This document shows positions 23,896 to 33,199 of a stretch of 64,000 nt of DNA, piece after piece (position 1 is the stretch's first letter; every line of letters starts with the position of its first letter). Source of the stretch: Fragilariopsis cylindrus CCMP1102 (lineage: Eukaryota > Bacillariophyta > Bacillariophyceae > Bacillariales > Bacillariaceae); NCBI GenBank assembly GCA_900095095.1, contig FMBT01000299.1:1-64000 (forward strand), written 5' to 3'. The notes under the pieces are model-generated. The model saw only the letters and a list, made by a program, of their open reading frames with translations, was not told the DNA's origin and searched no databases. Made by a program: the position numbers and the translations under genes.

Positions 23896-24039
23896 TGTAA
23901 AAGTCTACAGTATTTTAAACTTTTCTATTAAAGATAAAATTAAATCATTATGCTACATGTACTACTATTAGGAGGAAACTTGCTCTATATGCGCTTGTCT
24001 GGTATAGAGTACGTCTATTACAAGGAGATATTGTGTTGA

Positions 24040-25686
24040 TTATACAATTCCAAGTATGCCAGGCTGAGGACTTACATCGCGCGCTTCGTCAATATGTTCC
24101 TCGAAATTAAACCTAGGTTCCTCGTACTCGTAATTTAACTTATATTCCTGATAGTCTAACCATTCCTGGTAATCTAACCATGTTGGCCGTCTTAAATCTT
24201 TGGCCAATAAGTGATGATTCCGACCCTTCGTTGCACCATCGTGTAGATTCAATTTCTTGGTAAACTCGTTAAATATAGGATTGTCAGATGCGACTATTTT
24301 ATAACCAGCTGTTTCATATAGATGAACCGCACCAACATTAGTTACGTCTACATGCAGATAAATTGTTTCGACGTCACGAATGTTCGCAACGTTATCAATA
24401 GCTTCTAGCATAAGCTTTGCAATCCCCTTTCTCCTATGTGTAGCATCGACCGCTACCTCAGTTATATACAAAATTGAGTCTTTAGGTCGAGTATAACCCA
24501 GTCCTGTTTCGGTAAATTCATGAAAACTTATCTCGGCTGTGCCTATAACGGGACCTTTTCCATCTTTCTTGTCTTCAGAATGTTTTGCAACGATACAATT
24601 AGCCCCTCTTTGCCTTCTCGTCGAAAGCAACTGACACGAACGGTCACAGAAAATTTTGAGAGATTCTGGAGTGAAATTTGAAAATACGGAAAGACGAAGA
24701 TTGGCAATATCAACATCATCCATATGTGACGCCATACGAACAATGGTATTATCAGAGGAACATTTTTTGTTTTTTGAAGGGGGGGATTTTTCGATCGACC
24801 TTGCCAGAATCGTACCAGCTTTCGGTATGTAATTGTAATTACAATACGCCGCCTCTGAATGAGTTGTTTCCCCAAATAGCCCCATCGATGTTGGTCCAGT
24901 GGATGGTTTCATCATGTCTTCAACTGTAGACTCAATCAGTGCCCTACAAGATTCTTCTAAAGATTTTCTTGGTAAATTATTATTATTATCATCATCGTCA
25001 TCGTCATAATCTACACCATTATTGTACGGTTTTAAATTTTCAAATGATTTCCTACCGCTTGATTTCTTATAGACATTTTTGGTTTCGAATCGAAGTTCGG
25101 ACCGAAGATCACGAAATAATCGATTCTTTGACCAACTGTCACCTATATTATTGATTACAGTTGTCATGTTACGATGCATCGAAGTACTAGTTGACTTGTT
25201 TCGGACCGGTCTACCTGTACCCAATTTCTCATTTCTTTTAAGTCTTTTTTCACTTCTTGGACTTTCTGTTACCTTAGTCGGGAATCGATGCGCATCACTA
25301 CCATCAAATGGTTGAATGCTGTATTTTTTTGTAGTCCCAGAGACGGCTGTATCAATATCAGTATCAATAGCAGCAGCAAGTTCAGCAAATTCTTTTTGTT
25401 TCAATTTTTTTATTTCTTGGTTGGAATATGGATTGTATTTTTCTCCAGTTTCGACTTTGTTGTTCTTGTTTGTTTCAATTTCTGTCAGTCGAAGCCGGAC
25501 GAAAGAAATCTCATCACGGTGATTATTTGTCGGAAATGCTACAGAAGAAGGAACAAAACATTGACTTTTCTCTACTAATAAAGTCAACGCGACGACCGCA
25601 AATGAGAATGAAAATATTGTCGATAGCCGATTCCAGTCTCGTAGACCTATTTTTCTCCGTGACGGTGTAGTTTGTACAGAATTCAT
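24040..25686 (-). CDS. GNAT-family N-acetyltransferase, predicted plastid
   Basis: One exon. I start at the ATG at 25686 (548 aa), because it places a hydrophobic signal segment (A-V-V-A-L-T-L-L-V) and the import motif S-Q-C-F-V-P at the N-terminus; an upstream start 43 codons earlier is less sensible. A long disordered Asn/Asp/Ser-rich region leads to the GNAT fold at about residues 310-500: V-G-T-A-E-like strand (V-I-G-T-A-E-I-S-F), I-T-E-V-A-V-D, the acetyl-CoA loop R-R-K-G-I-A-K, and L-H-V-D-V-T-N-V-G-A-V-H-L-Y-E-T-A-G-Y. The motif order is complete. The substrate is unknown; plastid GNATs are known to acetylate protein N-termini or lysines. Confidence 0.85.
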   Translation of the reverse strand: MNSVQTTPSRRKIGLRDWNRLSTIFSFSFAVVALTLLVEKSQCFVPSSVAFPTNNHRDEISFVRLRLTEIETNKNNKVETGEKYNPYSNQEIKKLKQKEFAELAAAIDTDIDTAVSGTTKKYSIQPFDGSDAHRFPTKVTESPRSEKRLKRNEKLGTGRPVRNKSTSTSMHRNMTTVINNIGDSWSKNRLFRDLRSELRFETKNVYKKSSGRKSFENLKPYNNGVDYDDDDDDNNNNLPRKSLEESCRALIESTVEDMMKPSTGPTSMGLFGETTHSEAAYCNYNYIPKAGTILARSIEKSPPSKNKKCSSDNTIVRMASHMDDVDIANLRLSVFSNFTPESLKIFCDRSCQLLSTRRQRGANCIVAKHSEDKKDGKGPVIGTAEISFHEFTETGLGYTRPKDSILYITEVAVDATHRRKGIAKLMLEAIDNVANIRDVETIYLHVDVTNVGAVHLYETAGYKIVASDNPIFNEFTKKLNLHDGATKGRNHHLLAKDLRRPTWLDYQEWLDYQEYKLNYEYEEPRFNFEEHIDEARDVSPQPGILGIV

Positions 25687-26295
25687 ATCGACAAGTATTA
25701 CTTTATTCTGTATAAGCTTAATGTAACGATTATACAGGTAGGGCGTATTGCTTATCGTTATACGGATTTTGGCGAGGCTAAGTAATATAATAGATCGAAT
25801 GAAGAATCGAATCAAGTTCGTTTCAAAAAAAAAATGTGTTATTCGATTTCTTTACTCAACAAAAGCAGATAAAACTGAAGGCGTTAACTCTCGCCTTCGC
25901 AACCCAATGTAGATGGCAAAGCAACATTCGAACGTAAATATGCTTTATTGTAAAGAATTTAGATGGAAGATCGAGACGGATGTGTGATGAGTGTGTTTTT
26001 CGTGTTTCCTCTTTCTTTATCATTATTATTTTGAGGAAGAGCGTGCATTATTTTATCAGACGACGACTGACGTGCTTTTGAGTGACACATAATGTAAAAG
26101 GGTATCTTTTTTAATTAGGGGTTTATGATGCCCCCAAATATCGATTCACACATCACTTTTCGTCCATCGTCAATAAATCGTCGATAAAAAATACCGGTAA
26201 TAACATATACACATGATTGATCATAACATTGGTTAATACATCTAACTTGTACACGACCTTTTTATCAAAAAAGAATAACAACAATTTGAAATACT
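25687..26295. promoter_or_regulatory. Divergent promoter region of the GNAT and aldo/keto reductase genes
   Basis: 609 bp, AT-rich, between two divergent start codons. No defined site assigned and no open frame worth calling. Confidence 0.4.
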
Positions 26296-27705
26296 ATGAG
26301 ATTAGGACTTGGAATGGCCGCACTTGGCAGACCGGGATATATCAATCTTGGTCGTGGGTCAGTTTTTGGAGGTTCCGATTCTCGATCTTTAGATATTATG
26401 CAAAATCAAGCTAATATTGTATTAGATTCTTTGTTCCAACAAAATGAAATACCATGGATCGATTGTGCTCGATCATATGGATTGAGTGAGAGATTTGTTG
26501 GTGAATATCTTAAGGAAAAAAATATCCAACCTGATGACGTGATTATTAGCAGCAAATGGGGATACAGTGAGTGTTGTGTCGAAGGGTGAAAGTTGGATAT
26601 ATATTAATTGGTTCCAATCTGAATACGACGTACTCTTCTTTTGAATACGATACTTCCTACTTGATATTATGCCTCATAATAAATAGTGACTTTTCCTTCT
26701 AAATAAATTCTCTACTCGTTTCTGATAGCTTATGTTGCTGATTGGAAAGTAAAACTGGAAGGTGGAAAACCACATGAAGTCAAAGATCATTCAGTAGAGG
26801 TAGGTCGGTATATCCGAATTCCGAATCTTAACGTGGATTGATTCAACTTTTTTTCTGTCGACGATATCTCTCATTCTAACGTTCATACTTCCCGATACTT
26901 AAATTCTATGTGACATATAACATTACCTCTGCTAGAACTTCTTAAAACAATTCGAAGAAACTATGAGTATCTTCGGGGATTATCTTAATCTGTATCAAAT
27001 ACATTCTGCAACATTTGAATCAGGTGTCTTAAATAACGACGAGGTTCATAAAGCTTTGCATCAATGTAGGAAGGACCATGGAATTTCTGTGGGCTTATCG
27101 GTATCGTCTCCTAAGCAAAATGAAGTCATTCAGAAAGCTATGAGTATTGAGGTTGATGGGATAAAACTCTTTGATTCAGTACAATGTACTTTCAATGTAC
27201 TTGAGCAACGACCAAAGTCAATCCTATTAAAAGCTCACGAGGCAGGTATAGATATTATCATCAAGGAGGGTATGGCGAACGGGAGAGTCCTGCAAAATCC
27301 AATCCTACTAGAATATTCAAAAACGCTTTCGTGTTCCTCTGATCAACTTGCTTTGGCATGTATTTTAGCACAACCGTTTCAACCTAGGGTACTTTCCGGA
27401 GGTAAGTAAATCACAAAAGCAACCGAATTTTTACCTTGATATTTTCCTTGACAATGAATTGAATTCAATCATTTTTACTTTGATAACACATCGACTTACA
27501 CGAATAATATCTGTCTGACCAATCCATCATTTATTTACGCTTCAATCTAGCCGTTACTCCAGAACAGCTAGAATCCAATTTAAAATCAGAGAAAATTGCA
27601 GAACAATTAATACAAGATCCTGATCTTCTCACAGAAATAATGGAAAAAACTTGTATGGATAGTGAAGAATACTGGTCAGAACGTTCTATGCTAGCTTGGA
27701 ATTAA
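26296..27705 (+). CDS. Aldo/keto reductase
   Basis: Four exons, 26296-26566, 26729-26799, 26936-27401 and 27551-27705, in frame, 320 aa. NAD(P)H-dependent oxidoreductase of the (beta/alpha)8 AKR type. The catalytic tetrad can be followed: D56 in W-I-D-C-A-R-S-Y, Y61, K87 in S-S-K-W-G-Y, and H137 in L-Y-Q-I-H-S. Later motifs (G-L-S-V-S-S-P-K, F-N-V-L-E-Q-R, G-I-D-I-I-I-K-E-G, Q-P-F-Q-P-R-V-L-S-G) fit the cofactor-binding half. No signal peptide is visible, so it is probably cytosolic. Substrate unknown. Confidence 0.88.
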
Positions 27706-27997
27706 TTACACGATATCACAAAACACGAATATATGACGGAACATAAAACATCACTTTTCCGATATAAATTATTACAAGGAACATGACTACTTTTTCCTTT
27801 CCTTTTCTTTTCTTTATTGGGTTTTATAATATATATTCAATATCGCATGAGGACTATCCACCTTCTTTCTTTTTCCATTTCAAGTCCGATATTTTATATC
27901 ATCACCCCACTCTATTCGAATAGTAAGAGCGTAATCTTTGAGAAGAAATTGGTAATGACGAAAGTCGCAGATATGTCATTTTTTCTTTTCTTTCTTC

Positions 27998-28448
27998 TCA
28001 ACTTCCACCGAGAACTAATTCAAAAAGAATTGTTATTCCATTCGCCATGATAACGACAGGTTTTAAATATTGTACAGCATGAAGTAATCCAACTATTTGA
28101 GCTTTTAATGGATTCGATGGTTGACCGACCACTTGTCCACCACCACCACCCATACTAGTTATATCATCTAATCCATGCTTAGCTAGAAATCGTTTTCGAT
28201 TTAGAATCAGAACAGAGTTTATTAGAAGGAGTCCAACCTTTTTTGATCCAGAAAATGAAGAAGCGAGAAAGGAAAAGATGAAAATGACACGAAGGAAGAA
28301 GAAAAGAAAAAGAATTAGTAAATAAATCCGTGGTTAAAGTAAGATTGCGGACGAAACACGAAGTTTCACTAATTTGAAGAAAAAAAAACCCCTGAACTGC
28401 ATGCACTGTCGTTCGTACCTTGAACAAATTCCATAATGAAAACCCCAT
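27998..28448 (-). CDS. YOS1: Yos1 / IER3IP1 family ER-Golgi transport protein
   Basis: A short split gene. Exon 1 is 28448-28419 (ten codons, starting M-G-F-S-L-W-N-L-F-K, donor AAG|GTACGA) and exon 2 is 28237-27998 (acceptor AAAG), phase 0, giving 89 aa. The pattern matches Yos1/IER3IP1 (80-90 aa) over its whole length: a hydrophobic N-terminal helix with L-L-L-I-N-S-V-L-I-L-N, then R-F-L near a Gly-rich turn (five Gly in a row), then K-A-Q-I-V-G-L-L-H-A-V and a C-terminal membrane helix V-V-I-M-A-N-G-I-T-I-L-F-E-L-V-L. Yeast Yos1 works with Yip1/Yif1 in COPII vesicle traffic. The exon structure makes the gene easy to overlook. Confidence 0.85.
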
Positions 28449-29033
28449 CTTTCCCCTTTGTGCTTAACACACTGTGTGCTGCGTATAATACAGTTGTTTT
28501 CTTATTCTTAATATATTTCACTTCTCGTCAATGACGCTCGAATTTTCATTGTGAATCAAGTAACTTATAATGAAGTCAATTTTGAATTTTTTTATGTCGG
28601 CGGACATATTGAATATCGGGGGATCAGAGAAAATATAAATTTTCGTTCAATTTTCTGTTAAATTCAGTCCCGCTTAAATTGTATCCATTGCTTTTCACGA
28701 TGACGCAAAAAAATGATGTTGTGTGTTATGGAAGAAACTGAAAACAAACTCACATAATTCTTTACGCTCGTCGTCTCGCTCGTCGTCTCCCATCATCGAA
28801 TCATCCGACCGAACGACTGTATAAAAGAAAACATATGAGAAATTACGAACTTAAATCCAGGACATACTTTCGAATTTTGGACAAGCAGGGGTGTAAATCA
28901 TATTGACTACGAACTCAAGCACGGTCGATTTTCTTCATTATCATCATTAATATACGGATATCATTAAGACGGTGTCTATCGTTGGAATTTACGTCTTCGA
29001 CGGTCTTACGGACAAAAAGTTATTAAAGGAAGA
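28449..29033. promoter_or_regulatory. Divergent promoter region of Yos1 and the carotenoid dioxygenase
   Basis: 585 bp with a TCGTC-rich patch near 28,770-28,790. Both flanking genes start from it. No site identified. Confidence 0.4.
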
Positions 29034-31265
29034 ATGAATTCATTTCTATTATACTGTTTAGCTTTCGCAGTTACCCTTAAATGTACACATGGATTTCAAT
29101 CTTCCTGTCCACTAAGTTCACGTCATGTATCACAATATGATTCTATGCCGAAACTTTCATCGATAACTACATCAGAAGAGACACAATCTTCTTCATCATC
29201 TTCCTCCTCGAATGAAGAAAAAGTTGATTTTAAAGCATACGGAAATGGATATAAGACTGTATTTGAGGAAATTACCGCTGCTGAATGTACAGCATCTTCT
29301 GGATCGATTCCATCTGATTTGAAAGGAAGTTACTTTCGATGTGGTCCTGCAATGTTTAGTGCTGGCTCTATAGCTCCACCAAAAACTTCTATGTAAGTTT
29401 TATCACAAAAAAAATTATCTCAAAGAGTGTCACAGATTTTTTTCCTTCTACAGATTCATTAGTTCTGTCAGATTTAAACTCATTTTGCGTTCCAAATCTA
29501 TCTCAATTATAGCATTCAACCAAGAGATGGAGCACCTATTCCGTAAGTATAGACACAATGATTTTTTCACCCCACTTCTAATGCGGTACTAGAATTTGCC
29601 ATATTATCTTATGGTCAGGTTGATTCATGTCATCTCACATAATTTCAAAAACTGTTAAAAATTTGTGGATGTGTGTGTGTGTGTTCATTTATGTTTAATT
29701 TCAACGTAGTGATGGACAAAATCCCGAACGAATGGTCCAACATCCCTTTGAGGCGGATGGAGGGGTCTTGGGGGTTACATTTCAGGGTAATGGGACAGTA
29801 ACGGCTCGATTTCGTTATGTTCGTACTATTGCATTTACTAATGAAAGGCGTAAAGGACAAAGACTATATAAAGCCATGGATTCGACACGGGAACTTGGTT
29901 ATGGTATTGCTGAGGGTATCGGGAACGAACTTCATACACCCTTATATCGTCATCATTTATTACCCGGGTTAAATAAGAAAAGAAAGAATACTTCTAATAC
30001 TCGTGTAATATACTGGGGGAAGAGGTTATTATCAATGTGGGAAGGAGGAGCGCCTTATAAATTAGATGGTTTAGCATTATCGACAGAAGGTAGATCTCAA
30101 CTTGGGGGTGTAATTCCAGAAAAAGATCCCTTCGGTTCTAAGATGGTAATAGATCCAGTGAAGGATCGTGCACTCATGTATAAAATTGTCCAGGGTGCAA
30201 AGTCTTCGGAATTGACTGTATACGAATTTAATAACAAGTTCCGCTTAGTCGAAGAAGGAGATAAGGATGATGAGGGCAAGTCGACGGTAGACTTACCAGG
30301 ACTCGCCATGATTTCTGATATGGCTGCCACTGCGAATTATGCCCTATTTGTAACGCCAAAAGTTTCGACAAGTATGCAGTTTATGTTTGCCAAAGAACCT
30401 GGGAAAGTTTTATCCACTGAAAGAGAACCTGCTATGCTTCATTTGGTCCCTCGTGTCGGCAGTAACAAAGATCCATTAAGTTTAGAAATTCCATTCGATG
30501 GTGTCGTCGATGCAAACCTACAATTTATCAACTCGTACGAGGATGGAAATAAAATTGTGCTTGATGCGATTCGTTCAGATGGTCTTAAAAAGTTGGGCTC
30601 AACGAAGTCTTCGGAATGGCCGTTCGTGTCCTCGCGAGAAGATTATGAAGAAAAGGCCTCTAATAGGTCTCTTTGGCGGTATGAAATTGATCTAAGTAGT
30701 GGTACTGTCTCCAAAAGGAAACTGAGTGATATACAGTGCTTTTTTGGAGGAGTGAAACCAAGCCAGTCTACACAAAAGCATGATCATATTTTATGGCCAT
30801 CGGAGGTTTAGGCGATGATACTGCCCACCACAAGGGATTGCTAAATTCGATTGTAACTCAGAGTCTATTGATTCATGGATGCCAGAAGCATACGAGTTTT
30901 GCGGCGAACCCATGTTTGCTCCAAAAGTGAATCCATCGTCGGAAGATGATGGGTATGTTTTGACTGTTTTGTTCAATGGTAAATCAGAGCAAAGTGAACT
31001 TGTCGTATTTGAATCATCCGATATTTCTCCAGGGCCTGTGTGTAGGATCCCTCTTGGCATTGGCGTCCCCCACGGACTTCATGGTTGCTTCACAGATTCA
31101 GAAGAAGCCGCATGGTCTTTTGAAGAAATTCAACGCAGAGCAAAGTTAGCGGACAAAATAGAAAGTCGGGGGAATCGTTGGAATGAAGTGAAGAGTGACT
31201 TCTCAGGGCTTGGACTTCGATTTGACGATATGGAAGAATACTTTGGAGATTCTTTTCTGTCATAG
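29034..31265 (+). CDS. Carotenoid cleavage dioxygenase, predicted plastid; two single-base frame slips
   Basis: Fe(II) enzyme that cleaves carotenoids to apocarotenoids. Exons 29034-29392, 29513-29542 (a 10-codon exon) and 29710-31265. The N-terminus is a signal peptide ending near T-H-G-F-Q, suiting plastid import. Family motifs: D-L-K-G-S-Y-F-R-C-G-P-A at the start, V-Q-H-P-F-E-A-D-G-G with the first iron His, E-F-C-G-E-P-M-F-A-P-K, and V-P-H-G-L-H-G-C-F near the end with the last iron His. Near 30,787 a T-run and near 30,822 a C-run each appear one base short. Between them the third frame reads M-A-I-G-G-L-G-D-D-T, as expected, so the protein is conserved on both sides of each slip. With both bases present it would be ~648 aa. 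Assembly error is the simplest reading; a recent pseudogene is possible. Confidence 0.85.
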
Positions 31266-31407
31266 GATTAGTATGAGTCATCATTACAGTATTACTCATT
31301 TTAATTTCTCCTCTCGTTAAAATTAAGTTAGCTTATGTTTCCAATTATTTATAAAACGCATTTCTTTAAAGATTGTGTGTGCTAAAATTTCATTTAAATT
31401 AGTAGAT

Positions 31408-32823
31408 TTATTCAGACGAGAGCTGCCGACGAATGAATTCATTCACTACGTCTGAATTCTTACAGTTTGAATCAAAAGCACGCAGAAGTTGTATTAGAGA
31501 ATGTAAATTATGTCCAAATATAATAATTTCAGCTAACATTTCTTTTGCGACAACCAAATGGTGAACGTATGCCTTGCTGAAACGATTGTCCTTGCATGCT
31601 AAGCAACCGCAGCCAATTACAAGAGGGCTTGGATCACGAGCATATATCTTGTTTGACATGTCCATACATCCATCAGCATTCAATATCTTCGCGGCGGTTG
31701 TTTTTGTTTCTGTAACTTTTTTTTGACGCTTATTGTCACTATCTAGTTGTGACGGATCTGATATTTCTATTATATCAAGTCCAAGAGCTAATTTATTTAA
31801 CGCCCATTTCTGAGGAAGATTCGTTCCAATAACATTAACGGTTCCCTCACTTGCTATATCTAGAATTTCTGATAAGGAAAATGTTGAAATTATTGCTTTC
31901 CATTGAACTGATTCAATATTCTTTTGAATCTTATTCAGCTGCATACCAGTACACCATCGACCAACGAAAGCAACACCGGATACGTGATCCATATTGTCCC
32001 TGTCAAGTTTCAAGAATGCAGACGAAGATGATGATGATAGTGGGGTCTCGATATCATCGGAAATAGTGTCGTGAGGGAGTAAAATAGGTTTCCATAAAAG
32101 TGAGTTGTTGATTTTGGTAGGTTCTGTAACAGTAGAAGAGTCTTTCGGTGCTTCTTTAACTAACAATTCGTTTTTTTGACATAAATGTTGAAACCATTGC
32201 TGGTTTCTAACTTCGGCCTGCTCTTTTCTTCTTCTGCTAAAGTTTTCGTTGTCTATATCATCAAACAACGATAATGTATGTTGTGCTTGTAATCCTTCGA
32301 GAGATGCAGTAGCATACAATTCAGGTGTAAGTTTTTGCCGCCCATGAGGCGTCCAAACATATACTGCTGCGTTTGAATTTTTTGAAGTATTGCCTGCTTT
32401 AGATTTGCTGTTGTTGCATTCATCATTCCGCAATTCAAAGGATGGAACGGTCATACGTGTAAATGGAAGGATCCATGGATCTGGTTTATTAGCTACAAAA
32501 GTGAACCCCTTAACTTTGTTTCTCTTGCTATTGTCTGATTTCTTCTTCTTCTTCTTGTTGTATTCGTTGTTTTTCCCTTTGTCGTCGTCATCATTAGATA
32601 CGATGTCGTCAAAAATTGGTGCCACACAACTATCTCGGACAGCGAGGCCGAGCCATAGATCGGTTGTTTCAGATGGAGGGAAATATTTCTCAAGTTGGGA
32701 TGGATTCAGAAAAGGGACGCAACCATCTTCGCAATGCAAAAGCAGTTGAATTCTACCTCTTCTCGTCGTCGTTTCTTCGAGGGATCGTTTCTTTGCGGAC
32801 GGGTCTGCCATCATGGTTGACAT
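31408..32823 (-). CDS. QTRT2: Queuine tRNA-ribosyltransferase accessory subunit 2 (QTRT2-like)
   Basis: One exon, 471 aa. The zinc site of the tRNA-guanine transglycosylase fold is present near the C-terminus: C405-x-C407-x2-C410 and H438 in F-G-H-N-L-H, with Y-V-H-H-L between. The N-terminal part has W-T-P-H-G-R-Q-K-L-T-P-E-L-Y, typical of the non-catalytic eukaryotic partner that joins QTRT1 to put queuine into the anticodon wobble position. Low-complexity inserts (Asp/Lys-rich ~77-100, Ser run ~265) lengthen loops. The catalytic Asp motifs of QTRT1 are not evident, which supports the accessory subunit. Confidence 0.8.
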   Translation of the reverse strand: MSTMMADPSAKKRSLEETTTRRGRIQLLLHCEDGCVPFLNPSQLEKYFPPSETTDLWLGLAVRDSCVAPIFDDIVSNDDDDKGKNNEYNKKKKKKSDNSKRNKVKGFTFVANKPDPWILPFTRMTVPSFELRNDECNNSKSKAGNTSKNSNAAVYVWTPHGRQKLTPELYATASLEGLQAQHTLSLFDDIDNENFSRRRKEQAEVRNQQWFQHLCQKNELLVKEAPKDSSTVTEPTKINNSLLWKPILLPHDTISDDIETPLSSSSSSAFLKLDRDNMDHVSGVAFVGRWCTGMQLNKIQKNIESVQWKAIISTFSLSEILDIASEGTVNVIGTNLPQKWALNKLALGLDIIEISDPSQLDSDNKRQKKVTETKTTAAKILNADGCMDMSNKIYARDPSPLVIGCGCLACKDNRFSKAYVHHLVVAKEMLAEIIIFGHNLHSLIQLLRAFDSNCKNSDVVNEFIRRQLSSE

Positions 32824-33199
32824 GTTGTTGAATGGTTGTGTGTTGTGTTGTGTTGTGTTGTTTTGTTTTGTAAACTACAGTACTACATCAAACATTATTA
32901 TGTGTAAACAATGAAAAAATGAAGATAGGATTTTTTCATTTTTCGTGTGGTCCTTGTTTTTACTGTAGTTGACTTTTTCAGAGTCCCGCCATCATCATCA
33001 ATCACGGACAAACGGTGAAAAGAGGCAGTGAACTCAATATCAATTTCATTATCAATATTCAATATTCTGAATATTTGAATAAAGTAATAGCAACAGAGAG
33101 GAGAGTCACAAGCCCACAGGCAACTTGAGTAAATACTCAATAATTCCAAATTACAGCGTAAATTCGCAGCACTACAGTCTACATAATTTGGCCGCAATC
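32824..33199. promoter_or_regulatory. Divergent promoter with a (GTGTT)n tract
   Basis: 376 bp between the QTRT2-like and FG-GAP genes. A GTGTT pentamer repeat runs from about 32,837 to 32,862, directly upstream of the QTRT2 start. Confidence 0.5.

Noticed and set aside
25687-25815. Upstream 43-codon extension of the GNAT gene
   Set aside because: It would bury the plastid signal peptide inside the protein; the ATG at 25686 gives a normal presequence.
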